Shown here: positions 1 to 7,506 of the stretch, piece after piece
How positions within the stretch are numbered: position 1 is the first letter of the stretch
How the letters are laid out: each line of letters starts with the position of its first letter
DNA from: DRVV01 sp964487415
Lineage (GTDB): Archaea; Thermoproteota; Bathyarchaeia; Bathyarchaeales; Bathycorpusculaceae
Length of the DNA stretch: 25,712 nt
Assembly: GCA_964487415.1 (NCBI GenBank)
Contig: CAZAPQ010000016.1
Span: 1-25,712 of the forward strand
Reading direction: 5' to 3'
Made by a program: the position numbers and the translations under genes
The notes under the pieces: model-generated
What the model was told of the DNA's origin: nothing
What the model saw: the letters and a program-made list of their open reading frames with translations, nothing else
Databases searched by the model: none

Positions 1-223
1 TCAGCGGTCGCACAAAGTTAACGTATGTTGAATACCCTACTATAACATCCGCTTTCTCTATTTCACTTTTAGCCTTTAAAGTCGTATGCTCGATGGAACC
101 TGGGCCTATGCCGACTACAGCTATTCGGCCTCGGCCACAGCTACGGTAACCCCTTTCACCTTCATCTTTTTTAGAATTAATCTTCCCTTCCCCCCTATGG
201 CCATTAGGGCCGCCCTTTCGCAT
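1..223 (-). CDS. cbiH: Cobalt-precorrin-3B C17-methyltransferase (CbiH), 3' part off the window edge
   Basis: This frame encodes the N-terminus of a corrin-ring methyltransferase. It reads IAVVGIGPGSIEHTTLKAK and then ADVIVGYSTYVNFV, the hallmark start of the CbiH/CobJ family, which adds the C17 methyl and contracts the ring. The gene continues beyond base 1. The first possible canonical start is the ATG at 223, after an adjacent GGAGGAG. It would add 33 basic, low-complexity residues before the conserved part and overlap cbiG by 103 bases in another frame. No ATG, GTG or TTG lies in this frame between 223 and the conserved IAVVG at about 124. Translation may therefore begin at 223, at a non-standard codon, or by ribosomal frameshifting from cbiG. 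The family call is firm; the start is not. Confidence 0.85.
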   Translation of the reverse strand, partial: MRKGGPNGHRGEGKINSKKDEGERGYRSCGRGRIAVVGIGPGSIEHTTLKAKSEIEKADVIVGYSTYVNFVRPL

Positions 224-1224
224 ACTCCTCCAACCCCAATCTTCTCTTCAACAAGCTTAGAGTCAGGGGACAAATCTTTATGGCTGAAGCTGCGGAGCTC
301 CTCAACGCTTATAAACCGTAATGGGAGACCAAGCTCATCTGCAGCGCTAAGAATTCCAGGGGAATCCTTTTTAACATCAACGGTAGCCATCACATCAACG
401 GAGAACAAGGGAACATCAACAGCACTTAATGCTCTAATAACAGCCTCGTAAACATCTTTTCCATTCACACTTTTTCTCGCTCCAATCCCAACAGCTATCC
501 TTTTCGGGCTAAAGAGAGCTATGGGCTTGGAAAGCTGCTTAACAGTCTCCAAGGCCCCGTTTTCATCTGCACTTTTTATGATGAATATTCCGCCATCAAA
601 GCTTTCTAGCATATTAAGCGCTTTATCAAGATTCTCGGCTGTTAACAGCTTGCAGCCATAAATCGTTGATGGAAAAGCTTTCGCCCTTCCAACAAGGATT
701 AGGGCTATTTTCCCATCGTTAATGATTAGGGAGTTAAGCTCCTTGAGAACTTCTGGATTTAATATTCTACAGTGGAGCTTCTCGGCAGTTTCTTCAACAC
801 TTTTCTTTCCAACGGCCTCAGAAGCCGTTGTTATTACAGCCACAGCGCCTATTCCCTCAGCTATGAGTTTTGCAAGATAATTCGCCCCGCCATAATGTCC
901 GGAGATGAGGCTTATGGCGAAACGCCCCGCGACATCCACGCATACTATGGCCGGATCTGTAAGCTTGCTTTTGAGGAGGGGGGCGACGGCCCTTATAATT
1001 ATTCCCGCGGCCATGACAGCCACTATCGCGTCATAACTATTGAAAATTTCTTCAATTCCCTTGCGAAAAGTGGGTTTTAGGGCGAGAACACCCTCAGAGG
1101 CTATTTTTTCTGGGGCGAAAATTTTGAAGTCTATTTTCGCCTTTTCTAAAGCCCCTTTAATCTTTAGGGCTGTTTTCTTAGCTTTTCCTGTAACATAAAT
1201 TATGGCTACGCCCCTTTCAAACAT
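121..1224 (-). CDS. cbiG: Cobalt-precorrin-5A hydrolase CbiG
   Basis: CbiG opens the delta-lactone of cobalt-precorrin-5A and releases acetaldehyde, a step of the anaerobic cobalamin route. The protein (367 residues from this start) has the three usual parts. They are an N-terminal domain, the central conserved block with DPAIVCVDVAGRFAISLISG followed by HYGGAN, and a C-terminal domain beginning near VGIGARKSVNG. It ends in the family-typical strand VTVAVA. I chose the ATG at 1224 because it overlaps the cbiF stop by eight bases (ATGTTTGA). A longer frame from 1284 would overlap cbiF by 68 bases. The usual GCRKG motif reads GARKS here. Near the 3' end (166-172) lies an A-AAA-AAG heptamer from which the -1 frame enters cbiH. 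Confidence 0.93.
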   Translation of the reverse strand: MFERGVAIIYVTGKAKKTALKIKGALEKAKIDFKIFAPEKIASEGVLALKPTFRKGIEEIFNSYDAIVAVMAAGIIIRAVAPLLKSKLTDPAIVCVDVAGRFAISLISGHYGGANYLAKLIAEGIGAVAVITTASEAVGKKSVEETAEKLHCRILNPEVLKELNSLIINDGKIALILVGRAKAFPSTIYGCKLLTAENLDKALNMLESFDGGIFIIKSADENGALETVKQLSKPIALFSPKRIAVGIGARKSVNGKDVYEAVIRALSAVDVPLFSVDVMATVDVKKDSPGILSAADELGLPLRFISVEELRSFSHKDLSPDSKLVEEKIGVGGVCERAALMAIGGKGRLILKKMKVKGVTVAVAEAE

Positions 1225-1996
1225 TATCTTTGCCTCTTCTAAATCCGTGCGTGAAGCCTGCGTCATACAGCTTGCTGCGGGCATAATCCTTAGGCTCTAT
1301 AATGTCTCCCACAAGGATAAGGGCTGTACTTTTAATATTTTCACCTTCAACCTTTTCGGCTATATCCCTTAAAGTTCCCTTAACAATTTTCTCCTCAGGC
1401 CAAGAAGCCCTATAGACAACTGCTACCGGTGTGTCTTCAGAATATCCTCCAAGCCTAAGCTTGTCCACAACTTTTCTTATGGCGTGAACTCCAAGGAAAA
1501 TGGCCATTGTAGCCCTATGTCTAGCCAGCTCAGCTAGGTCATCTGCTCCAGTGATGGGAGTTTTCCCCTCAGGCCTTGTTATAATAACAGTCTGGGATAC
1601 TCCTGGAAGGGTTAGCTCTCGCTTTAGGCTGGCGGCGGCAGCCTGCAAACTGCTCACGCCAGGGATAACCTCATATTCTATGCCTTCCCTATCCAAGAGA
1701 TCCATCTGCTCTTTTATGGCGCCATAGAAGCTTGGATCCCCGTCATGGAGTCTCACAACTATTTTACCCTCCTTGGCGGCTTTTACAAGTGTTTGAACGA
1801 TTTCCTCCAGATCCATCCTTGCACTGTCAAAGAGTTGTGCCCCTTCTTTTGCGTATTTTAGGATTTCCGGGTTTAGCAGCGAGCCTGTGTAGACAACGAC
1901 GTCGGCTTTCTCCAGGATTTTTTTACCTTTTAAGGTTATGAGCTCCGGATCTCCGGGTCCGGCGCCAACAAAGAAGACTTTTGCCCAGCCCGTCAT
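1217..1996 (-). CDS. cbiF: Cobalt-precorrin-4 C11-methyltransferase CbiF
   Basis: SAM-dependent tetrapyrrole methylase that methylates C11 of cobalt-precorrin-4. The first residues after the start, KVFFVGAGPGDPELITLKG, form the family's SAM-site loop. The second signature, RLHDGDPSFYGAI, lies near residue 82, and YEVIPGVSSLQAAAASL near residue 108. The pairing of ADVVVYTGSLLNPE with LHDGDPSFYGAIKEQ is specific to CbiF/CobM within the superfamily. Length is 259 residues, normal for the family. Its ATG overlaps the upstream cbiL stop as ATGA, and its own stop overlaps the cbiG start, so it sits inside a translationally coupled string. Confidence 0.95.
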   Translation of the reverse strand: MTGWAKVFFVGAGPGDPELITLKGKKILEKADVVVYTGSLLNPEILKYAKEGAQLFDSARMDLEEIVQTLVKAAKEGKIVVRLHDGDPSFYGAIKEQMDLLDREGIEYEVIPGVSSLQAAAASLKRELTLPGVSQTVIITRPEGKTPITGADDLAELARHRATMAIFLGVHAIRKVVDKLRLGGYSEDTPVAVVYRASWPEEKIVKGTLRDIAEKVEGENIKSTALILVGDIIEPKDYARSKLYDAGFTHGFRRGKDNV

Positions 1997-2724
1997 GGGC
2001 TTTCCCTCCTCACTATAATCGTGGAAAAGTATGATTCACCCTTCATTTTTCTAAGCTCGTGAAGCTTCATTATTCTAACTTCCTCCGAGGGTGTTCCAAT
2101 GTTTGCGGCTACCACAGCTTGCGAGTTTTCACCGAATCCGCTTCTAGTTAGAGCCTTGAATAGGCCCTCCATGTCTTTAACACCTTTCATTAGGACTATG
2201 GTGTCAGCCTGTTGTGCCAACATTTCAAGCTTTTCAAGATTTGAGGTTGCTGGGATAATGACGACAGCCTCTTCAGCCTCCGCAATGGGTATTCTAGAGG
2301 CTGCAGCGCAGGCTGAAAGGGAAGTTACCCCTGGAATTATCTCCACTTCGACTTCCGGCAGTTTTTCAACAACTTTCCTGTAAGTGTTTATAAATGTGCT
2401 GTAGAGCATTGGATCTCCAAGGGTTATGAATGCAACATTTTTTCCCCCTCTAAGCATAGAAACAATGATTTCAGCGTTCCTCTCCACAGCCCCTTCCATA
2501 AGTTTTCTGTCTTTAACCATTGGATAAACAAGCTCAATCGTTTCTTGTCTCTTATTTGAGGTTTTTATTATGGTCCTAACCGTTTTTAGGGCGTAACTTG
2601 ACTTTTTAGGGCTTGCCTTGGGAGCGCATATAACATCTACGGTCATAAGCACCTGCGAAGCCTTAATTGTTATCAGCTGCGGGTTTCCAGGTCCAACGCC
2701 GACTCCAAAGAATTTTCCAGGCAA
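1993..2724 (-). CDS. cbiL: Cobalt-precorrin-2 C20-methyltransferase CbiL
   Basis: Tetrapyrrole methylase for the first cobalt-corrin methylation, at C20. Evidence is the N-terminal GVGVGPGNPQLITIKA, then VICAPKASPKKSS, which is characteristic of CbiL/CobI (its fellow methylases carry other residues here), then ITLGDPMLYSTF and EIIPGVTSLSACAAAS. Length is 243 residues, typical. The start is TTG at 2722-2724. It is preceded by GGTGA with about five bases of spacing, and this ribosome site contains the TGA stop of cbiT, which ends only four bases upstream. No in-frame ATG precedes the conserved glycine-rich loop. Confidence 0.93.
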   Translation of the reverse strand: MPGKFFGVGVGPGNPQLITIKASQVLMTVDVICAPKASPKKSSYALKTVRTIIKTSNKRQETIELVYPMVKDRKLMEGAVERNAEIIVSMLRGGKNVAFITLGDPMLYSTFINTYRKVVEKLPEVEVEIIPGVTSLSACAAASRIPIAEAEEAVVIIPATSNLEKLEMLAQQADTIVLMKGVKDMEGLFKALTRSGFGENSQAVVAANIGTPSEEVRIMKLHELRKMKGESYFSTIIVRRESP

Positions 2725-2728
2725 ATTT

Positions 2729-3325
2729 TCACCCGAGCTTTGTGGCTGATATTACTGTAATTGGATTCCGGGCCAGCATCATAACGCCGCCGCTCACGAA
2801 CTTTCCCTTAGCCACGAAAATAGCGGCTACGTCAATATCCCCAAACCTTAGCCTTTTAAGCTCATGTAATGTCTCATAGGCTGTCTCCAGCATGATTGCA
2901 TTAACAACTATTCTGCCCCCCTCCTTAAGCTTCATCCAAGAGGTTTCGAGAATACCTCTCAAGGACATGCTTCCACCCACAATCACTACATCCATGCTGG
3001 GTAAATTACGCATTGCCTCAGGGGCTTTTCCACAAATAATCTCAACCCTATCTTGAACATTGAATTTTGTCACATTTTCCCTCGTAACTTTTACAGCCTT
3101 TTCGTCCTCGTCTATGGCGAAAACCCTTCCGGATGGGCCGACCTGCAATGCGGCCTCTACAGTTAGGCTTCCAACACCACAGCCTACATCCGCAACAAGG
3201 AAGCCCTCCCTAATCCTCGCCTTTGAAATGGTTAAGACCCTAATTTCCTCCTTAGTTGGACCTGGAATCCCCTCGCTGGTTATGAAAAGATCATCGGGTA
3301 TGCCCGGCGTTCTATAGTTCCACAT
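2729..3325 (-). CDS. cbiT: Cobalt-precorrin-6B C15-methyltransferase (decarboxylating) CbiT
   Basis: Class I Rossmann methyltransferase that methylates C15 and decarboxylates the C12 acetate side chain. The chosen ATG at 3325 gives MWNYRTPGIPDDLFITSEGI, the classical CbiT N-terminus, and leaves 198 residues. An upstream ATG at 3382 would add 19 residues lying over the cbiE tail and is not needed. AGGAAGTGA just before the start is a good ribosome site and includes the cbiE stop. SAM motif I is DVGCGVGSLTVEAA near residue 46, followed by the acidic motif VFAIDEDE. CbiE and CbiT are separate genes here, unlike the fused CobL of the aerobic pathway. Confidence 0.94.
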   Translation of the reverse strand: MWNYRTPGIPDDLFITSEGIPGPTKEEIRVLTISKARIREGFLVADVGCGVGSLTVEAALQVGPSGRVFAIDEDEKAVKVTRENVTKFNVQDRVEIICGKAPEAMRNLPSMDVVIVGGSMSLRGILETSWMKLKEGGRIVVNAIMLETAYETLHELKRLRFGDIDVAAIFVAKGKFVSGGVMMLARNPITVISATKLG

Positions 3326-3329
3326 ACGC

Positions 3330-3992
3330 TCACTTCCTTTCAGAAGGCTTGACAACCATAACGCAGAGGCTTCCAAAATCAAGTTTTGAAGCTTCTTCCA
3401 ATGTAGTTTCGATTATTTTCTCCCCTTCAAGGGTTAAGTTTTCACATATGAAAACTGGCGTTAGCCCATCTAAACCCTTGCCAATTAGAAATTCCGCGAT
3501 TTCTCGGGGCTTAAAGGCTTTAGGATCAGGAAGCACAATGGCGGTTTTTCCCTTTCTAAGAGCATTAAAAAGCTCATTCTTCCTGTTTTCGTCAGCTCCT
3601 TCATGAAAGCTTGCCAGCGCCGCTTCATCCCAGCTTATTTTAAGACGAGCCGCACATGCTTGAATTGAGCTTATTCCTGGGATAATGTCAAAATCAAGAT
3701 TTCCTCCAACAATGTTAATAACCGTTTTAAGAAGGCCGGAGAAGCACGGGTCACCTGTGGATAATAGAACCACATTCATGCCTTCCTCTGCGCGTCTGAT
3801 GGCATATTTTATGGTTTCCTTTATGTTCTTGGCTGTGAGCGGAATCTTTTCGCCCCTTAAATCCTCCCTAAATAGTTCTAGAATTCTCTCGGCACCTACG
3901 ACAAGCTGGGCTTCCCTTACAATTTTCCTCGCTATGGGAGTCACATACTCCGGAGATCCTGGCCCAGCTCCGACTATATGGATTTTAGCCAT
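3330..3992 (-). CDS. cbiE: Cobalt-precorrin-7 C5-methyltransferase CbiE
   Basis: Tetrapyrrole methylase that methylates C5; its partner CbiT, encoded next, does C15. The SAM-site loop HIVGAGPGSPEYVTPIA opens the protein, LLSTGDPCFSGLL follows near residue 79, and IIPGISSIQACAARL near residue 104. The block TAKNIKETI is also typical. I take the ATG at 3992, which places the conserved loop immediately after the start as in relatives. A GTG at 4004 would add four residues. The gene overlaps the end of cbiD by 19 bases with the chosen start. About 220 residues, slightly longer than many CbiE. Confidence 0.93.
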   Translation of the reverse strand: MAKIHIVGAGPGSPEYVTPIARKIVREAQLVVGAERILELFREDLRGEKIPLTAKNIKETIKYAIRRAEEGMNVVLLSTGDPCFSGLLKTVINIVGGNLDFDIIPGISSIQACAARLKISWDEAALASFHEGADENRKNELFNALRKGKTAIVLPDPKAFKPREIAEFLIGKGLDGLTPVFICENLTLEGEKIIETTLEEASKLDFGSLCVMVVKPSERK

Positions 3993-5071
3993 TTTTCTAT
4001 GCACTCAGCTTTTCCACTTACCCCTAAAATTTCCCCATTTAGGGAGACAATAATCACGGTGATTTCCGCTTTATTCTCAACCTTTTCGATGCAGCGGCGA
4101 CGCACCCTCTCGGCTATTCTATTAAAGGTTGGCCTCAAAAGGTTAGCTTCCTTTAGGAGAGCTATTGCCTCCTCGGTTGTGTTACACTGTAATATTCTTT
4201 CAACAAGCTGGGGATGCGCGCCCGCCGAAGCCGCGTAGGAGGCTATAACCTCCATCCTAGCATCAGCAATTTTATGGTGAGTGTTAAAGATTCCTGCTGC
4301 CAGTTTAACAAGTTTTCCAGCGTGTCCCAGAAGAATCAAGTTTTTAGCGCCCTTCTCTACGGATTTCCGAAGCATGTAACCCACAAAGTCTCCGGTCTGA
4401 ACTATGGCATCTTCCGGTGCCTTGAACACATTTCTGGCGATTTCCGCACCGATGTTTCCGGGAACAAGAAATACCCATGGATGCCCGCTGGCTAAGGCTA
4501 CATCAATCTGGGGAACCAGCGAGCGCTTATAAGCTTCTACGGAATACGGCTTCACAACGCCTGCCGTGCCAAGAATAGATATGCCGCCTACTATACCAAG
4601 CTTTGGATTCAAAGTTTTTCCAGCAATCTCGACGCCTCTGGGAACATCTATTAGCACTTCAACCCCCTTGCCCGGAGGCAAAACCTCTCTTACGGCGTTT
4701 TCTATCATCATCCTTGGAACAGGGTTTATTGCAGCCTCTCCTACGGGAATTGGCAAGCCAGGCTTTGTTACCATGCCCACGCCCTCCCCACCTCTTATGA
4801 CAACATCCGGTCCGTCCAGTAGCTTGACGGTGGCGAAAATCTCTATGCCATTGGTAACGTCTGCATCATCCCCTGCATCCTTGACAACCCACGCCATGGC
4901 CTTTTCGGAGTCTATTCTCCTGCAACCCTTAATGGGTATCTCTAAGCGTAGGCCTATGGGCGTTGGAACTCCCACGTGTTCCACTGGTCTATCTAATAGA
5001 GCCAACAATGCCGCCTTAGCTGCAGCCGCCGCACATGCACCCGTGGAGATGCCGTACTTAAGAAATCTCAT
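3974..5071 (-). CDS. cbiD: Cobalt-precorrin-5B C1-methyltransferase CbiD
   Basis: CbiD methylates C1 of cobalt-precorrin-5B and is specific to the anaerobic (early cobalt) route. This marks the pathway as the anaerobic type. The sequence begins MRFLKYGISTGACAAAAAKA, the family signature (commonly GYTTGTCAAAA, so GIST replaces GYTT). It later has GEAAINPVPRMMI, GGISILGTAGVVKPYS, GHAGKLVKLAAGIFNTHH and GAHPQ, all family landmarks. Length of 365 residues is normal. AGAGAGG about eight bases before the ATG at 5071 supports the start. The cbiXC stop is 12 bases upstream. Confidence 0.96.
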   Translation of the reverse strand: MRFLKYGISTGACAAAAAKAALLALLDRPVEHVGVPTPIGLRLEIPIKGCRRIDSEKAMAWVVKDAGDDADVTNGIEIFATVKLLDGPDVVIRGGEGVGMVTKPGLPIPVGEAAINPVPRMMIENAVREVLPPGKGVEVLIDVPRGVEIAGKTLNPKLGIVGGISILGTAGVVKPYSVEAYKRSLVPQIDVALASGHPWVFLVPGNIGAEIARNVFKAPEDAIVQTGDFVGYMLRKSVEKGAKNLILLGHAGKLVKLAAGIFNTHHKIADARMEVIASYAASAGAHPQLVERILQCNTTEEAIALLKEANLLRPTFNRIAERVRRRCIEKVENKAEITVIIVSLNGEILGVSGKAECIEKWLKSI

Positions 5072-5083
5072 TTCATGGCCTCT

Positions 5084-6133
5084 CTAGTTTGATTCCTCTG
5101 CCAACATCAATAGTGCATTGAATATAGCAACAGCCACAGGGCTTCCGCCCTTAAATCCCCTAAGAGTTATGAACGGTATGTCAAGCTTCATAACGGCTTC
5201 CTTAGCATCTGCGGATTTTACAAATCCCACAGGAGTTGCTATTATAAGGGCGGGTTTGGCTTCTCCGTTTTCCACAGCCTTCACAAGCTCAAAGGTTGCG
5301 GTTGGCGAATTTCCAATAACCACTATGGCGCCATTTAGGCCCTCATCAATGGCTAGGCGCATGGCAGCCGCGGTTCTCGTCAAATTACATTCAGAAGCCA
5401 GCTTAAAGGCACGTTTATCATCTACATAGCATAAAATTTTCCCGCCAAACTTACGCAGTTTCGCTGTGCTTATGCCTGCCAAAACCATTTTAACGTCCGT
5501 TATCACCTTAGCTCCGGATTTTATGGCTTCAACCCCAGCCTCAACAGCCCTATCATGTATGACTATAAGCTTGGCAAACTCGGGATCAGCCGTTGCATGC
5601 ACGACCCGCTCAATAATCCTAGCATGTTTTTCCGGAACCCTTTCAAGAGCTTCCCTGATCATGCTCCTAATAATGCCCATACTTGTCTCGAACATGGCAT
5701 TTGCAGCGGCTGGACTCTCAGAATTAGGCCTCATTTGAGGCTGGGTTACTTCGCCTAGGGCTTCCAAGGCTTTCTCTTCGATTATCTCGGCTATGCGTAT
5801 ATCTGATCCGAGGGGTTCACCGTAAATAACCTCCATGTCGCCCCACTTAGTCAAACGTCGGCCTTCTTCTAAACCCAAAATTTTTGGAATATCCTCTAAG
5901 GTATGGCTTCCAAGGGTCATAAAAACCGGAACTAGGACAACCTTTTTTACTCCCTTTTTGGACATTTGATCTAAAGCTTCAACTATTGAGGGTTTATTTC
6001 TAATCATATAGGCTGTTTCAACAAGCTTGAACCTTGACGTGCTCCTTAAAATTTCAGCGAGTTTTTCTATGTTTTCCCGATGTTGGGGTAGCCTACTGCC
6101 ATGTCCCACTAAAATTAATCCCACGTTATCCAT
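5084..6133 (-). CDS. CbiX-CbiC fusion: sirohydrochlorin cobaltochelatase plus cobalt-precorrin-8 methylmutase
   Basis: One 349-residue frame carries two enzymes. Residues 1 to about 127 are a short, archaeal-size CbiX chelatase with the metal-ligand segment LILVGHGSRLPQHR (His near residue 11) and VPVFMTLGSHTLEDIP (second His near residue 77). A linker of roughly 25 residues rich in Q, P, S and A follows. The rest, from about residue 150, is CbiC/CobH. It has RVVHATADPEFAKLI with the expected catalytic His, GAKVITDVKMVLAGI, and GNSPTATFELV. CbiX inserts cobalt at the start of the corrin route and CbiC migrates a methyl from C11 to C12 near its end. The stop overlaps nothing; the start overlaps the hemA stop by eight bases (ATGGATAA). 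Both active sites look intact. Confidence 0.93.
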   Translation of the reverse strand: MDNVGLILVGHGSRLPQHRENIEKLAEILRSTSRFKLVETAYMIRNKPSIVEALDQMSKKGVKKVVLVPVFMTLGSHTLEDIPKILGLEEGRRLTKWGDMEVIYGEPLGSDIRIAEIIEEKALEALGEVTQPQMRPNSESPAAANAMFETSMGIIRSMIREALERVPEKHARIIERVVHATADPEFAKLIVIHDRAVEAGVEAIKSGAKVITDVKMVLAGISTAKLRKFGGKILCYVDDKRAFKLASECNLTRTAAAMRLAIDEGLNGAIVVIGNSPTATFELVKAVENGEAKPALIIATPVGFVKSADAKEAVMKLDIPFITLRGFKGGSPVAVAIFNALLMLAEESN

Positions 6134-7439
6134 TAGCTCCGCTCCACTTTAACAGGCTCACATTCTCCACTCCAAAGAGTTTTACGGTTTCCTCTATCAG
6201 CTGTTCATCACCATTTAACGCTGCTGCTTTAAGACTTTCAACTATTGGCAATAACGTCCTTTTAAGAATCGTATGGGTTAAATCGTCAATCACCTTTCGC
6301 TCCCTGTCGCCTATGGAGCTAAGCATGTTAAGCGCCCTTGTAAGCTCCTCTTTACGCATGTCCTCGGCGCGTGAAACTATTCTGGAAATAAGTTCCCTCA
6401 CAGACTGTTCCTTTAGTTCCTTAAACAAAAGCGGAAGCTCCTCCTCTACAATTTTTAGGGCCTTTTCCATGCCTTTCCTTTTCTCTTCAAGATTTTTTTC
6501 TACTATGGTCTGAAAGTCGTCTATGTCGTAAAGCTTTACGCCAGTAACCTCTTTTATAGACTTCTCAACGTTCCTAGGGTTTGAAATGTCTATTATCAAT
6601 AAATCACTGTTTCCATTACGCCTTTCAAGGATTCTGCAAACGGCGTCTCTTGTTAGAATATAGTGGGGGGCGGCTGTGGTGCATATGGCAACATCTGCCT
6701 CTACTAGTGCTTCCTCAAGCATATCAAACTTTAGGGCTTTACCTCCAACCTCCTCAGCCAATTTTACGGCCCTATCATATGTTCTGTTGGCCACGAATAT
6801 CGCGTAGGGTTTATGGCGGGCTAATGCCTTGGCTACGCATGTTCCCATTTCACCAGCACCTATAACTATAACGCTTTTCCCGTTGATTCCTCCCAGGAGG
6901 GATTCAGCCAATTTAACGGCCATAGCCCCGAAGGATGATGGTCCCCTGCTTATTCCCGTCTCGGTTCTAACACGCTTGCCGACGCTTACAGCTTTTTTGA
7001 AAGCTGTTCTTAGGATGGGGCCAGTAGCCTTGAAGGATTCCGCCTCTAAATAGGCTTTCCAAACCTGACTTAAAATCTCGTTTTCGCCCATGATCATTGA
7101 ATCTAGACCTGAGGCTACATGTAATAGATGCAGTAGAGCTTCATGGTTTAGGGCTGTCTCAATTGCCTTGAGGGCTTCTTCCCTCATTACACCGGCCCTG
7201 TTAGCTAAATACTCACTTAATTTTCTTGCAATGTTCTCTCCTTCACGGCTTACAAGATAAAACTCCACCCTATTACATGTTTGCAGAATAACACATTCGT
7301 CAATATGACCAAGGGCAAGAACCTCTGCGTAGGCCTTACTCTTATCCCTGAAGGATACAGCTTCCAGAAGCGGAACTTTCGCCTTGCGAAAGGTTATCCT
7401 TACGTTCACTATGTCTAAAGCTCGGGTAGGGAGCGGCAT
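6126..7439 (-). CDS. hemA: Glutamyl-tRNA reductase HemA
   Basis: Reduces glutamyl-tRNA(Glu) to glutamate-1-semialdehyde with NADPH, the committed step of C5 tetrapyrrole synthesis. The active-site motif VILQTCNRVEFYL places the catalytic Cys at residue 55. HVASGLDSMIMGENEILSQV near residue 110 and the NADPH-binding VIGAGEMGTCVAKAL near residue 193 complete the family pattern. A long C-terminal helical dimerisation region follows. Length of 437 residues is normal. It is the first gene of the minus-strand operon. No strong ribosome site precedes the ATG at 7439; a BoxA-like element at 7463-7470 would make the message leaderless, and one at 7478-7485 would give a leader of about 16 bases. Confidence 0.97.
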   Translation of the reverse strand: MPLPTRALDIVNVRITFRKAKVPLLEAVSFRDKSKAYAEVLALGHIDECVILQTCNRVEFYLVSREGENIARKLSEYLANRAGVMREEALKAIETALNHEALLHLLHVASGLDSMIMGENEILSQVWKAYLEAESFKATGPILRTAFKKAVSVGKRVRTETGISRGPSSFGAMAVKLAESLLGGINGKSVIVIGAGEMGTCVAKALARHKPYAIFVANRTYDRAVKLAEEVGGKALKFDMLEEALVEADVAICTTAAPHYILTRDAVCRILERRNGNSDLLIIDISNPRNVEKSIKEVTGVKLYDIDDFQTIVEKNLEEKRKGMEKALKIVEEELPLLFKELKEQSVRELISRIVSRAEDMRKEELTRALNMLSSIGDRERKVIDDLTHTILKRTLLPIVESLKAAALNGDEQLIEETVKLFGVENVSLLKWSGANG

Positions 7440-7506
7440 GGTTGGATGACCCGTCCAATCAACTTAAATACGCGAGCAAATATAAGGCTATTGCGACTCG
7501 GCGAGG
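7440..7506. promoter_or_regulatory. Shared divergent promoter between the hemA-cbi and amidotransferase-hem operons
   Basis: The whole 67-base gap separates two divergent operons. On the plus strand, CTTAAATA at 7463-7470 is a good archaeal BoxA and predicts a start near 7493, about 14 bases before the GTG at 7507. On the minus strand, TTATATTT (7485-7478) predicts a start near 7455, and the reverse of the plus-strand box, TATTTAAG, predicts a leaderless start near 7440. The candidate boxes overlap or interleave, so the two directions may compete or be co-controlled. This is read from sequence only. Confidence 0.5.

Noticed and set aside
1225..1284. Longer cbiG start at 1284
   Set aside because: It would overlap cbiF by 68 bases with residues unlike the family; the ATG at 1224 gives a typical short overlap with the cbiF stop.
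4566..5087. 173-codon open frame opposite cbiD
   Set aside because: It is the antisense shadow of a clear cbiD gene, Ser/Thr/Pro-rich in the way antisense frames usually are, with no motif.
6034..6513. 159-codon open frame opposite hemA and the cbiXC start
   Set aside because: Antisense shadow of two well-supported genes, Ser/Phe-rich, without a domain pattern.
7440..7506. Cobalamin riboswitch before the cbi operon
   Set aside because: The gap is far too short for the element and shows none of its conserved boxes; the predicted leaders are 0-16 bases.
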